A stretch of DNA of 57,006 bases from Actinomycetota bacterium (GTDB lineage: Bacteria > Actinomycetota > Actinomycetes > S36-B12), in the NCBI GenBank assembly GCA_017857875.1, contig JAFMCH010000005.1:1-57006 (forward strand), read 5' to 3'. Positions 1 to 8,544 of this stretch are shown here, in pieces. The translations under genes were made by a program, and so were the position numbers. Numbering within the stretch: position 1 is the first letter of the stretch; every line of letters starts with the position of its first letter. The notes beneath the pieces were generated by a model. The model ran no database searches. It had not been told where the DNA came from and was given only the letters and a program-made list of their open reading frames with translations.

Positions 1-652
<652 letters not shown>

Positions 653-1390
653 CTATCGACCGGACTTGGGAGGTCGATCGGCCCCGGTCGCGTCTGACTC
701 GTCTTGATCCAAACGTCGGTATCGCTGTCCAACAAAGACCGCGATGATGCCGAGCGCTGCTGCAAAGAACAGCGCATAAGCCGAGGCGATCAGTTGAAGC
801 GCGGCACCGACTCCGGCACCTATGGCGTAACCGATGGGTGTCGCGGCCGCCACCATGGATCCCAGACGTCGGCCTGAGAAAGCAAGATCCACAGTGTTGA
901 GCAGAGCTCCATTGATCGCGACGGTTTGCACAGCCACGCCCAGAACCCGGGTCAACACAACGGCTTGAATCCCCTGACTAGCCGCCAGCACCGCGATGAC
1001 GCCGTAACGAACTTCGAAATCGACCTGGAACAAGATCAGTACGGCGGCTACCGTAAGTAACGCCGCTCCCCCGATCAGCGCCGTCCGACGAACAACGTAC
1101 TCGTCATGCCCACGACGTACCTGCACTTGCCGCAGCCAAATAACAATGATGATGGCGCCCACAAAACTCGCCAAACTCACCACACTGGGCATAACCGTTG
1201 ACGAACTGTCATCCTCGGCAACGCCGAGGGAAATGATGACGAGGTTGCCGGTCTGGTTAGCGACGAAAACCTTGTAGCGAAGAAAGGCAACCACGTCAAT
1301 GGCACCGCTGCTCATCGCAAGCAACATCACCATGCCAATTCCTGCTATGGCTTCATCACGCGGCCGCCGCGCAGTTTTATCAGTCGCCAT
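653..1390 (-). CDS. YoaK/DUF1275 family membrane protein
   Basis: A 245-residue integral membrane protein of the DUF1275 (YoaK) family, whose function is not established. Evidence is the N-terminal pattern around SSGAIDVVAFLRYKVF and FVANQTGNLV, typical of the family, and about six hydrophobic helices. The ORF track starts it at 1441, but that would run into the divergent nuclease gene. The ATG at 1390 (MATDKTARRP) is preferred because a TAGCGT hexamer lies 8 nt upstream, consistent with a leaderless transcript. It is followed after 9 bp by argG on the same strand, so the two may share a transcript. The C-terminus is charged and probably cytoplasmic. Confidence 0.8.
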   Translation of the reverse strand: MATDKTARRPRDEAIAGIGMVMLLAMSSGAIDVVAFLRYKVFVANQTGNLVIISLGVAEDDSSSTVMPSVVSLASFVGAIIIVIWLRQVQVRRGHDEYVVRRTALIGGAALLTVAAVLILFQVDFEVRYGVIAVLAASQGIQAVVLTRVLGVAVQTVAINGALLNTVDLAFSGRRLGSMVAAATPIGYAIGAGVGAALQLIASAYALFFAAALGIIAVFVGQRYRRLDQDESDATGADRPPKSGR

Positions 1391-1398
1391 AACGCGCA

Positions 1399-1404
1399 AC
1401 GCTA
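1399..1404 (-). promoter_or_regulatory. -10 hexamer of YoaK-family gene
   Basis: TAGCGT lies 8 nt before the ATG at 1390 and overlaps, on the opposite strand, the -10 of the divergent nuclease gene. Confidence 0.45.
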
Positions 1405-1408
1405 TCGT
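1403..1408 (+). promoter_or_regulatory. -10 hexamer of nuclease lipoprotein gene
   Basis: TATCGT lies 6 nt before the ATG at 1415, spacing that puts transcription start at or next to the start codon. Confidence 0.5.
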
Positions 1409-1414
1409 GGTGCC

Positions 1415-1999
1415 ATGAAATCGGGGGAAACACTCAAGCATCGCACACTGGCAGCGTTCATCTTGGGCTGTACCGCAGCGATCAGCCTGACCGCATGTGC
1501 CACTACGACCGCAACTATCGATGACACACGCCCCGGTGCAACGACTTCCTCAAACGCGATACAGCCCGTCGGCCCAGTGCTCACTGGCCAGGTCGTGCGG
1601 GTCGTCGATGGCGACACTGTGCGTGTGTTGGTCGATGGCACGACCGAGGACGTGAGTGTTCGACTCATCGGCATCGACACACCCGAAACAGTCGCCCCTG
1701 GCAAACCGGTGGAATGTTTTGGTCCTGAGGCCAGCGCATTTGCCGAGAGCCTCCTGGCCGGGGCACGTGTTCAGATCGAACTTGATCCCTCGCAGGGTGA
1801 GACGGATCGTTTTGGTCGACTGCTCGGTTATGTCTGGATCGACAACGGCGGCGAGTTCGAACTGTTCAATCTCGCTGCCGTTCGCGGGGGCTACGCCATC
1901 GAGTACCAGTACGACGACCCTTACACCTGGCAAGCACAGTTCGAGGCAGCCCAAAGGCTGGCCCAAAGCGAGGCTGCCGGACAGTGGAGTGCGTGCTAG
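1415..1999 (+). CDS. Secreted thermonuclease (SNase-like) lipoprotein
   Basis: A 194-residue staphylococcal-nuclease-fold protein, expected to cut DNA or RNA outside the membrane. The N-terminus is a lipoprotein signal: MKSGETLKHR, a hydrophobic stretch, then LTAC with the lipidated cysteine near residue 28. The SNase domain follows: VVDGDTVRV, then RLIGIDTPE (the Asp and Arg active-site region), and DRFGRLLGYVW. These are the family hallmarks of metal-dependent nucleases. It is transcribed away from the YoaK-family gene from a 24-bp divergent spacer and ends 5 bp before the convergent UPF0182 gene, leaving no room for a separate terminator. A likely role is scavenging extracellular nucleic acid; that is inference. 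Confidence 0.9.
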   Translation: MKSGETLKHRTLAAFILGCTAAISLTACATTTATIDDTRPGATTSSNAIQPVGPVLTGQVVRVVDGDTVRVLVDGTTEDVSVRLIGIDTPETVAPGKPVECFGPEASAFAESLLAGARVQIELDPSQGETDRFGRLLGYVWIDNGGEFELFNLAAVRGGYAIEYQYDDPYTWQAQFEAAQRLAQSEAAGQWSAC

Positions 2000-2004
2000 C
2001 GGAC

Positions 2005-4926
2005 CTAGACCGGCTCGCCAGAACTGCCGTTGATGCGGGCCTCAGCCGCCGCGGCGCGCTGCAATGCTGCTTCGAGATCGGCCTGGGCCTCACCGAAACC
2101 AGCAAAGTCTCCGCGCGCCAGCGCCGCATTACCCCGATCAATCGCCGCCTGCGCATCTCGCAGCGCCAATGACAATTCCACGAATGGGTCACCGTCTGGA
2201 TTGGGATCCGGTGTCGGTGTGGGATCGGGATCGGGATTCGGATCCGGATCCGGATCGGGCGTCGGTTCAGGAGTCGGTGTCGGATTGGTCGAAAACACCT
2301 CGGCCAATGCCTCATCCAACGTGTCTGCCAGCGCAACGTTGGCGCCATACCCGACAAGCACCTTGCGCAGCAACGGATAGCCGTCTTGGGCCGCGCGCAA
2401 GAAGACAGGTTCGACGTACAGCAGTCCGTCATTGAAAGGCAGCGAGAGCAGGTTACCCAGGTCGACTTCGGAGCCGCCGCGACGAAGCAGTGACAACTGC
2501 GAGGCGATATCAGGGTCCGCTTCAAAGTTGTTCTGCACCTGTGTCGGACCAGGAATCGTTGTGTTGCTCGGCAATTGGAGCACACGTATCTTGCCGTAAT
2601 CAGGTCCGGGCGCTGAGTCTGCTGACATAAACGCCGCTAATGTCGGACGACGCTGGGGCGCAAAGGTGGTCGTCAACGAGAAGGCGGGATTAGCGGTTCC
2701 GGGCATCTGCAGCGTCAAGTAGTACGGCGGCTGATACTGCTGAATTGCCTGCGTGGGATCAAAAGGCACGATCCAAAAGTCAGTGCCGTTGTAGAAGGTG
2801 GCGGGATCAGTCACGTGATAACGCGTCATCATCGTGCGCTGCACCTTGAAGAGGTCCTGAGGGTAGCGCACGTGTTGCTCAACCTCGATGGGCATCTCCG
2901 AGCGATCCTTCACGACATCCGGGAACGCTTTACGCCAGGTCTGCAAGATCGGATCTTCCTCGTCCCATGCATACAAGGTCACCGTGCCCTCGTATGCATC
3001 AACAGTCGCCTTGACGGCATTGCGCATGTAGTTGAGATCATCCCGCGGGCCCAGCGCGGCGGTGCCCGACCGCACCGTAATCGAGTCGCTGGTTGCATCA
3101 GACAGGGACACCCGCGAGGAATTCGGATACTCGTTAGACGTCGTGAAGCCATCAACGAGCCACACGATTCGGCCATCGATCACCGCGGGGTACGGGTCTT
3201 GGTCAAGGGTCAGCCATGGCGCGATCTTTTGCACTCGAGTGAGCGGATCGCGATCCCACAAAACACGAGAATCCTCGTTGATCAGGTCGGTCAGCAAAAT
3301 ATTGGTGTCTTGGAACTTCGTCGCGAACACGATGCGCTGGAACAGTGAACCGATCGGCGATCCACCGTTTCCGGTGTAGGTGTTGTTCACCTGGCCGGTC
3401 GGGCTGGCGTCGTCGGGGTAGTCCAACTCCACCGGAGCCGTGCCTTCAGGAGCACCAACAATGGAGAAGTCCGGTGACAACTCGCCGAAGTAGATGCGAG
3501 GTTGTTCAACACCCAAAATGCCACGCGGTGGAATATCAAACTCAAAGAAGTCAGGGTTGCCGTTGCTTTCGGCGGTGTTGTCATAGGCAGCAACAAAACC
3601 GAACCCGTGGGTATACACCGCGTGCGAGTTTGCCCAGTTCTGCTGGTCTGCTGGAATCGAATTGACGTCAATCTCGCGCAGCGCTACGACGGCACCACGC
3701 ATGCCGTTTTCGAGGTCATAGCGGTCGACGTCAAGTTTGTCCGTGAAAGAGTAGTACGAGCGGATCTGCTGCAACTGGTTGAACGTCGTTGACACGAGAG
3801 CTGGATCTAACAGCCGAATATTGTCCAACGTGCCCGCGTTGGCAGAGATCACCTCTGTCGTCGGTGGCGACACAGTTCCGGGGTAGTCCTGGACATCAGC
3901 ATCGGCGATATCGAACGCATCGCGTGTCGCGGTAATGTTATTGGCGATGTAGGGCTGTTCGCGGACGAGTTCGCTCGGTCGCACCTGGAACTGCTGAACG
4001 ATCGCGGGGTACACGCCACCGATAATCAGCGAGGTCAAAATCATCATGCCCAGACCAATGGCGGGCAGAACCCAGTTGCGGATGAACATATTCACTATGA
4101 ACAACGCGGCCACCAGGATCGCCACGAAGGTCAAAATGGTCAGCGAGGGCAAAACCGCGTTGGCGTCGACGTATTTCAATCCGGTGAACCCTTGGACGAG
4201 CGGCTCACTCTTGACTGCCAGGCCAAACCTATCCAGCCAGTACGCGACGGCTTTAAGTAACAAGAACACGGCAACGAGCGCCGAGAGATGGACCTGGAAT
4301 GCGACGCTCGCCCGATCACCTTTGGGCTGCAGGCGAAGGCCGCCATACAGATAGTGCACCGCGGCGCCAATGAGAATAGACAAGATGATGACGGCGAAGG
4401 CGAACCCGAGCACAAAGCGCAAGAACGGATACGTGAACACATAGAAGCCGACATCGAGCCCAAATTGCGGATCCGTGATGCCAAAGTCGGTCGCGTTGCG
4501 CCAGCCGAGGAATGTTTCCCATTCTGCCGATGCTGACAAACCAGCCAAGAGTCCAAGGACCAACGGGATCGCGATCAGGGCGATGACGCGAAAGGGATAC
4601 AGCGCCATGCGATAGCGCTCTAGGCTTGCCTGTTCGGGAGTGAGAGTTGTAACGGTCGGTCGCAGTCGGTAGGCCAACCACATCGTGCCGGCGGTGACCA
4701 GAGCCATCGTGAGGCCGAAGGTGGCAAACAGAGCGAGTCGCGTCCACAGAGTCGTGCTGTACACACTGGTGGCCTCAACGGAGTCAAACCACAGCCAGTC
4801 GGTGTAGAAGCCGGTGAAGATCACGAAGCCCACGACTATGGCAACCAAAATGATGATCGTGGGCAGCAATACGCGCCCTCGTCGAGGTGCGCTAGGGGCA
4901 TTGCCGACAGGCGTGGCGGTAGTCAC
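2005..4926 (-). CDS. UPF0182 family large membrane protein
   Basis: A 973-residue membrane protein of UPF0182, widespread in actinobacteria and of unknown function. The first 330 or so residues contain about seven membrane helices, starting with LLPTIIILVAIVVGFVIF. A long extracytoplasmic domain follows, with family-like stretches such as WLTLDQDPYPAV and GRIVWLVDGFTTS. Near residue 900 there is a low-complexity tail rich in Pro-Asp, then an Ala-rich helical end. The GTG start at 4926 has TAGGTT 6 nt upstream, suggesting leaderless expression. It is followed on the left by the convergent nuclease gene. The homologue in Mycobacterium tuberculosis, as I recall, is Rv3193c, next to the same PDZ protease gene as here. 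Confidence 0.88.
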   Translation of the reverse strand: MTTATPVGNAPSAPRRGRVLLPTIIILVAIVVGFVIFTGFYTDWLWFDSVEATSVYSTTLWTRLALFATFGLTMALVTAGTMWLAYRLRPTVTTLTPEQASLERYRMALYPFRVIALIAIPLVLGLLAGLSASAEWETFLGWRNATDFGITDPQFGLDVGFYVFTYPFLRFVLGFAFAVIILSILIGAAVHYLYGGLRLQPKGDRASVAFQVHLSALVAVFLLLKAVAYWLDRFGLAVKSEPLVQGFTGLKYVDANAVLPSLTILTFVAILVAALFIVNMFIRNWVLPAIGLGMMILTSLIIGGVYPAIVQQFQVRPSELVREQPYIANNITATRDAFDIADADVQDYPGTVSPPTTEVISANAGTLDNIRLLDPALVSTTFNQLQQIRSYYSFTDKLDVDRYDLENGMRGAVVALREIDVNSIPADQQNWANSHAVYTHGFGFVAAYDNTAESNGNPDFFEFDIPPRGILGVEQPRIYFGELSPDFSIVGAPEGTAPVELDYPDDASPTGQVNNTYTGNGGSPIGSLFQRIVFATKFQDTNILLTDLINEDSRVLWDRDPLTRVQKIAPWLTLDQDPYPAVIDGRIVWLVDGFTTSNEYPNSSRVSLSDATSDSITVRSGTAALGPRDDLNYMRNAVKATVDAYEGTVTLYAWDEEDPILQTWRKAFPDVVKDRSEMPIEVEQHVRYPQDLFKVQRTMMTRYHVTDPATFYNGTDFWIVPFDPTQAIQQYQPPYYLTLQMPGTANPAFSLTTTFAPQRRPTLAAFMSADSAPGPDYGKIRVLQLPSNTTIPGPTQVQNNFEADPDIASQLSLLRRGGSEVDLGNLLSLPFNDGLLYVEPVFLRAAQDGYPLLRKVLVGYGANVALADTLDEALAEVFSTNPTPTPEPTPDPDPDPNPDPDPTPTPDPNPDGDPFVELSLALRDAQAAIDRGNAALARGDFAGFGEAQADLEAALQRAAAAEARINGSSGEPV
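2190..2285 (-). repeat. Low-complexity Pro-Asp coding repeat in the UPF0182 tail
   Basis: A run of imperfect 6-bp GATCCG/GATCGG-type units encodes alternating Pro with Asp, Asn or Thr (TPDPDPDPNPDPDPTPTP). It lies between the extracellular domain and the final helical region and probably acts as an extended linker. Confidence 0.7.
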
Positions 4927-4932
4927 TCTTTC

Positions 4933-4938
4933 AACCTA
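4933..4938 (-). promoter_or_regulatory. -10 hexamer of UPF0182 gene
   Basis: TAGGTT lies 6 nt before the GTG at 4926. The spacer GAAAGA is too close to the start to act as a normal ribosome binding site, so a leaderless start is favoured. Confidence 0.45.
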
Positions 4939-4987
4939 CGTCACGATGGGTCACCGAGCAGCCGCGGCCCACTTGAAGGACGGTGAA

Positions 4988-6109
4988 CTAGGACAATTCG
5001 GTGGCCGGACACGAAACCGTAGGCGTCCCGGCCTGCCATGCCTCAAGCGCAACGAGGGCGTCATCGACCGACTCCACCGGCACGACGGTGAGTCCATCGG
5101 GCACCGCACCAGCGCTTTCCTCGCAGTGCTGGATCGGCATCAAGAACAACTCGGCTCCCGCGTCACGGGCACCGGCGAGCTTTTGCCGGATGCCACCAAT
5201 CGGCCCCACCTGTCCCGCGGGATCAATCGTGCCCGTTCCCGCCACGAAGTCGCCACCGGTCAGCGATTCAGGGGTCAAAATGTCAACGATGGCGAGAGTG
5301 AACATCAACCCGGCACTCGGGCCGCCCACATCTTGCAGGGTGAATTCGATGGGGAACTCAGCCGAGTAAAGAAGCCCCACACCAATGCCGACGTACGGCT
5401 GCTGCGCATCATCTGGACTGGCCACGCTCACCACGTCAACCGTGAGGGGTTCACCCTCACGCACGACCGCAAAGGCAAGCGTGGCGCCGATGGGTTGAGC
5501 GCGTACCAATTCCGAAACCTCACTTGGCTCCGTCACACTTTGCCCATTGATGGCCGTGATCTGCTCACCCGGGCTCAACTTGCCCTCGGCCGGTGAGCCT
5601 GCAACAACGGCGGTGATGACCGGGGTGGCGATAACCGGCCGGTCCAAGACACCCATGGCCGCGGCGATCGCGTAGGACTGGGATGTAGAAAACAGTGCCG
5701 CGTTTCGTTGGGTCACCTCTTCCCCGGTGATGTCATCGGGGTAGAGCAACTCCCGCGGCAGCACTGCCCGCGAGGTACTCGCCCACGCGGCCAGGGCCTG
5801 AAACACGGTGATCCGACTACGCGGTTCACCGGCTTCACGGACGGTAGTCATGTCCAGATGACCGTCAGTCGGGTACGTCTGGGTCTCGGTGATCTGCACG
5901 AGCGGTACGTCGTTGACCTCACCAATGGTGTTGAACGTGGGGCCCGGCGAAACGATCAAGAACGGCACCGGAAGCACGGCGGCGATCACGGCGAGTGCTA
6001 CTGCTGCCCCCGAGGCGATGAGGGCATTTCGGCCGCGAATTGACAGTCGACGCGAAGTCGGGGCACTGGTCGGCTCCGCTGAGCCGGGCTCTGCCGCGGG
6101 TGTCGTCAC
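4988..6109 (-). CDS. PDZ domain Lon-like (S16) serine protease
   Basis: A 373-residue membrane-anchored protease. One membrane helix (residues 28-54) is followed by an extracytoplasmic region, a PDZ domain (about 160-230, core GEQITAINGQ) and a Lon-type proteolytic domain. The catalytic serine is Ser265 in GGPSAG and the general-base lysine is Lys310 in GGIRQKLAGA, the Ser-Lys dyad of family S16. This is the YlbL-type architecture known from Bacillus and actinobacteria. The GTG start at 6109 overlaps by 4 nt the stop of the small membrane protein gene upstream, so the two are probably translationally coupled. Substrates are unknown. The M. tuberculosis counterpart, as I recall, is Rv3194c. 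Confidence 0.9.
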   Translation of the reverse strand: MTTPAAEPGSAEPTSAPTSRRLSIRGRNALIASGAAVALAVIAAVLPVPFLIVSPGPTFNTIGEVNDVPLVQITETQTYPTDGHLDMTTVREAGEPRSRITVFQALAAWASTSRAVLPRELLYPDDITGEEVTQRNAALFSTSQSYAIAAAMGVLDRPVIATPVITAVVAGSPAEGKLSPGEQITAINGQSVTEPSEVSELVRAQPIGATLAFAVVREGEPLTVDVVSVASPDDAQQPYVGIGVGLLYSAEFPIEFTLQDVGGPSAGLMFTLAIVDILTPESLTGGDFVAGTGTIDPAGQVGPIGGIRQKLAGARDAGAELFLMPIQHCEESAGAVPDGLTVVPVESVDDALVALEAWQAGTPTVSCPATELS

Positions 6110-6384
6110 GCGGGGCGTTTACTCGACGAGGCACCGCGGTCTTGACCGTCGCTGCCTGATCGACGCGTACGACTGCGCTGCGGGCGCTGCGTGGGAGTGC
6201 CGGGTGAACTGGGTGAACCTTGTGAACCGGGCATGGGTCGCTGCATCGCGGCCCGGAAACGCTCCTGGTCAGACATAGAGGAGTGCATATCGATCTGCCG
6301 CGCCGGGCGGCTTCGCCAGGCAGCCCAGCCAAGGGCGGCAAGAGTCGCCCCCAGCGGAATGAGCCACCACAACAGGGCCGACAC
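6106..6384 (-). CDS. Small single-pass membrane protein, unknown
   Basis: I do not recognise a named family. The ORF track starts at 6423, but the GTG at 6384 has a good ribosome binding site, AAGGAG with a 6-nt spacer, and puts the hydrophobic segment (ALLWWLIPLGATLAALGW) at the extreme N-terminus. That gives 92 residues: one membrane helix, then a basic, Pro/Gly/Arg-rich tail predicted to be disordered (PGSQGSPSSPGTPTQ). Its stop overlaps the start of the PDZ protease gene by 4 nt, so it is most likely a co-translated partner or accessory of that protease. Homologues at this position in other actinobacteria would support the pairing. Confidence 0.65.
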   Translation of the reverse strand: MSALLWWLIPLGATLAALGWAAWRSRPARQIDMHSSMSDQERFRAAMQRPMPGSQGSPSSPGTPTQRPQRSRTRRSGSDGQDRGASSSKRPA

Positions 6385-6552
6385 GTGGATCTCCTTCACC
6401 GATGACATCAGATCGCCAAACATCGATGCGCGCGAGTCACGCCCGCCGCACCGCGCGCCAGGATACGCCTTGACATGACTGCTCGCCCATCGCGGCCTGT
6501 CGGTTTCATCCTGCTCGTTGGCTAGTCATTGGTGACATCACCGCACCAGGAC

Positions 6553-6558
6553 TACCGT
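6553..6558 (+). promoter_or_regulatory. -10 hexamer of DUF2342 gene
   Basis: TACCGT lies 6 nt before the ATG at 6565, with TTGGTG 18 nt further upstream as a possible -35. The spacer GGAGGC could also act as a close ribosome binding site, so a leaderless start is likely but not the only reading. Confidence 0.45.
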
Positions 6559-6564
6559 GGAGGC

Positions 6565-7821
6565 ATGAGCAATCCCTTTGACATGAACGCCCTCGGTGCG
6601 ATGCTGTCTCAACTCGGGGCCATGATGCAGTCGGGCGGAACCACCAGTGGACCGGTTAACTGGGACCTCGCCCAAAGCACCGCACGCGACGCGATCGCCC
6701 AGGCCGGAGACCCCGGTGTCGATGAGGTGGCCCGCGTCCAGACAGTCGCCGCCCTAAATCTCGCCGACACCTGGCTCGACTCGGCCACAACCTTCCCGCG
6801 GGCCAGTACCGACGGCCAGGCGTGGAGTCGATCGGCGTGGCTGGAACATACGACACCCGCGTGGAAAACCATCGTTGCACCGATCGCCGAGCACATTCAG
6901 TCGGTAACGAGCGCCTCGCCTATGACCCCCGGCGTTGGCGCCGATCTTTCCCAGTTTGAATTGCCGCCGGCGCTGCGCGATGCATTTCCCGAAGGACTTC
7001 CACCCGAGGCCGCAGGGATGCTGGCCCCACTGTTGAACATGGCCCAGCAAATGGGCGCGAGCATGTTTGGTATGCAACTCGGGCAGGGGCTTGCCGCGCT
7101 CGCTACGCAGGTTCTGGGCTCTGCCGACGTGGGTGTTCCACTCACATCTGACCACCGCCCCACGCTGGTTCCCGCCAACGTTGCTGCCTTCACCGAAGGG
7201 TTGGGTATCGATGCTGATGAGGTGCGTTTGTACCTCGCCCTCCGCGAATGCGCACACCAGCGGCTATTCGCCCATGTCCCCTGGCTTCGCTCGCGGCTTG
7301 AAGGTGCCGTCGATGCGTACGCACGTGGCATTCACGTTGACACCGATCGCCTGCAAGGCCTGATGCAAGACGTTGACCCGCAGTCACTGGGCGATCCCTC
7401 GGCCCTGGCCGCACTCCTGGGCGAGGATGCCTTCGTCCCCGAGGACACCCCCGAGCAGGCTGCTGCCCTGGCACGACTAGAAACGCTGCTGGCATTAATC
7501 GAAGGTTGGGTAGACGACGTCGTGGGCCAGGCTGCTGGCGATCGTCTCCCGGCTGCTGATCGACTCGCCGAGACCATGCGTCGGCGGCGCGCTGCAGGTG
7601 GTCCGGCTGAGCGCACATTCGCTTCGCTGGTCGGCTTGGAGCTGCGTCCGCGAGCACTGCGCGAGGCCGCTGCCCTGTGGACCCTGGTGCGCGCCGAGCG
7701 CGGCATGGAAGGCAGCGACGGCCTGTGGTCGCATCCTGACCTCCTGCCTGACCGCGATGATCTTGATGATCCCGGCGCGTTCCTCACCCGATCAGCAGAG
7801 CAACCTGAGGATTTCGCCTGA
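6565..7821 (+). CDS. DUF2342 zinc-dependent metalloprotease-like protein
   Basis: A 418-residue cytoplasmic protein of DUF2342, annotated in databases as a putative zinc-dependent metalloprotease or as associated with coenzyme F420 genes; no reaction is established. Family-typical stretches are SGGTTSGPVNWDLA near the N-terminus and LALRECAHQRLFAHVPWL in the centre, where Glu and His residues could bind metal. The start MSNPFDMN at 6565 is preferred over 6529 because it carries the upstream GTGGAGG and TACCGT signals. It is transcribed divergently from the PDZ protease operon and followed closely by a Nudix hydrolase gene. No F420 gene is visible in this window. The M. tuberculosis neighbour of the same kind is Rv3195 by recollection. 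Confidence 0.82.
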   Translation: MSNPFDMNALGAMLSQLGAMMQSGGTTSGPVNWDLAQSTARDAIAQAGDPGVDEVARVQTVAALNLADTWLDSATTFPRASTDGQAWSRSAWLEHTTPAWKTIVAPIAEHIQSVTSASPMTPGVGADLSQFELPPALRDAFPEGLPPEAAGMLAPLLNMAQQMGASMFGMQLGQGLAALATQVLGSADVGVPLTSDHRPTLVPANVAAFTEGLGIDADEVRLYLALRECAHQRLFAHVPWLRSRLEGAVDAYARGIHVDTDRLQGLMQDVDPQSLGDPSALAALLGEDAFVPEDTPEQAAALARLETLLALIEGWVDDVVGQAAGDRLPAADRLAETMRRRRAAGGPAERTFASLVGLELRPRALREAAALWTLVRAERGMEGSDGLWSHPDLLPDRDDLDDPGAFLTRSAEQPEDFA

Positions 7822-7832
7822 GGCCCACACAT

Positions 7833-8417
7833 GTGGTCGATCTGCTCACCGCCTGGACGCCGCCCGATGAGCAGCAAGATCAACTACGCCAGGACTACCT
7901 CGCCTTCGTTATCGGGCACACAAGTGCCGGGGCGCGGGTCATGCGTGATGGTGATCCGCTGTATCGCGACTGCAATCCCGCCCACCTGACAGCCAGCGCC
8001 CTGATTGTGGATCCGATTGGTCAGCGAGTGCTCTTGACGCTGCACGGCGTCGTGGGGCGCTGGTTGCAAACGGGTGGTCACCTTGAACCTGCCGACCAAT
8101 CACTGCCGCAGGCAGCTCTGCGTGAGGCCCGTGAAGAAAGCGGTCTGACTGATTTACGGATCCTGAACGAGCCACTCCGCCTTGACCGACATTCACTGCA
8201 GTGCAAAACATCTGAAGGTTATCGGCGAACGACCGAGCACTTAGATGTCCAGTTTTGCGTGCTCGCCGAGGTGGACACCAATCATGTGCGAAGCGATGAG
8301 TCACTTGATCTACAGTGGTGGCCTTGGTCGGCGTTGCCCGACGGCAACCAGGGCGCAGATCACTCGGTCGCGGCTCTCGTCGATCAGGCCCGCCAGCGCT
8401 TACTCTTGACCGACTGA
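7833..8417 (+). CDS. Nudix hydrolase
   Basis: A 194-residue pyrophosphohydrolase of the Nudix superfamily, acting on a nucleoside diphosphate linked to another moiety; the substrate cannot be read from sequence. The Nudix box is GGHLEPAD, then a spacer, then REAREESGL near residues 86-110. It has one extra residue relative to the classical 23-residue box, a variant seen in the GGHLEP-type subgroup. The start is the GTG at 7833, 11 bp after the DUF2342 stop, with GAGG about 9 nt upstream, so the pair is probably one operon. An unrelated N-terminal segment of about 40 residues precedes the fold. Confidence 0.85.
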   Translation: MVDLLTAWTPPDEQQDQLRQDYLAFVIGHTSAGARVMRDGDPLYRDCNPAHLTASALIVDPIGQRVLLTLHGVVGRWLQTGGHLEPADQSLPQAALREAREESGLTDLRILNEPLRLDRHSLQCKTSEGYRRTTEHLDVQFCVLAEVDTNHVRSDESLDLQWWPWSALPDGNQGADHSVAALVDQARQRLLLTD

Positions 8418-8437
8418 CAATCGCGCTCTAAAGTTTC

Positions 8438-8510
8438 GAATGCCCTCGGGATAACGGGTCTAGTTGCGCTAGGGGAAGGCGCGGGTGGATTGCGAGCCCC
8501 GAGGGCATTC
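8438..8510 (+). ncRNA. Candidate small hairpin RNA or long-loop terminator
   Basis: A perfect 13-bp inverted repeat, GAATGCCCTCGGG at 8438-8450 and its complement at 8498-8510, encloses a 47-nt loop in the gap between two convergent genes. A weak promoter-like pair sits upstream: TTGACC at 8406-8411 and TCTAAA at 8427-8432, spacing 15, which would place a start at the foot of the stem. The stem is followed by TTATT only, a poor U-tract. It may be a stable RNA, an unusual terminator for the Nudix gene, or both. I recognise no Rfam family, and the signal recognition particle motif is absent. Confidence 0.35.
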
Positions 8511-8544
8511 TTATTGGGCCACAATACTTTTCATTCGCGATCAT

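Noticed and set aside
1866-2585. 239-residue minus-strand ORF rich in Arg, His and Ile-Pro repeats
   Set aside because: It is a shadow of the UPF0182 gene in another frame; the repeats arise from the Pro-Asp coding repeat.
8438-8510. Integron attC site
   Set aside because: The stem lacks RYYYAAC/GTTRRRY ends and there is no integrase or cassette structure.
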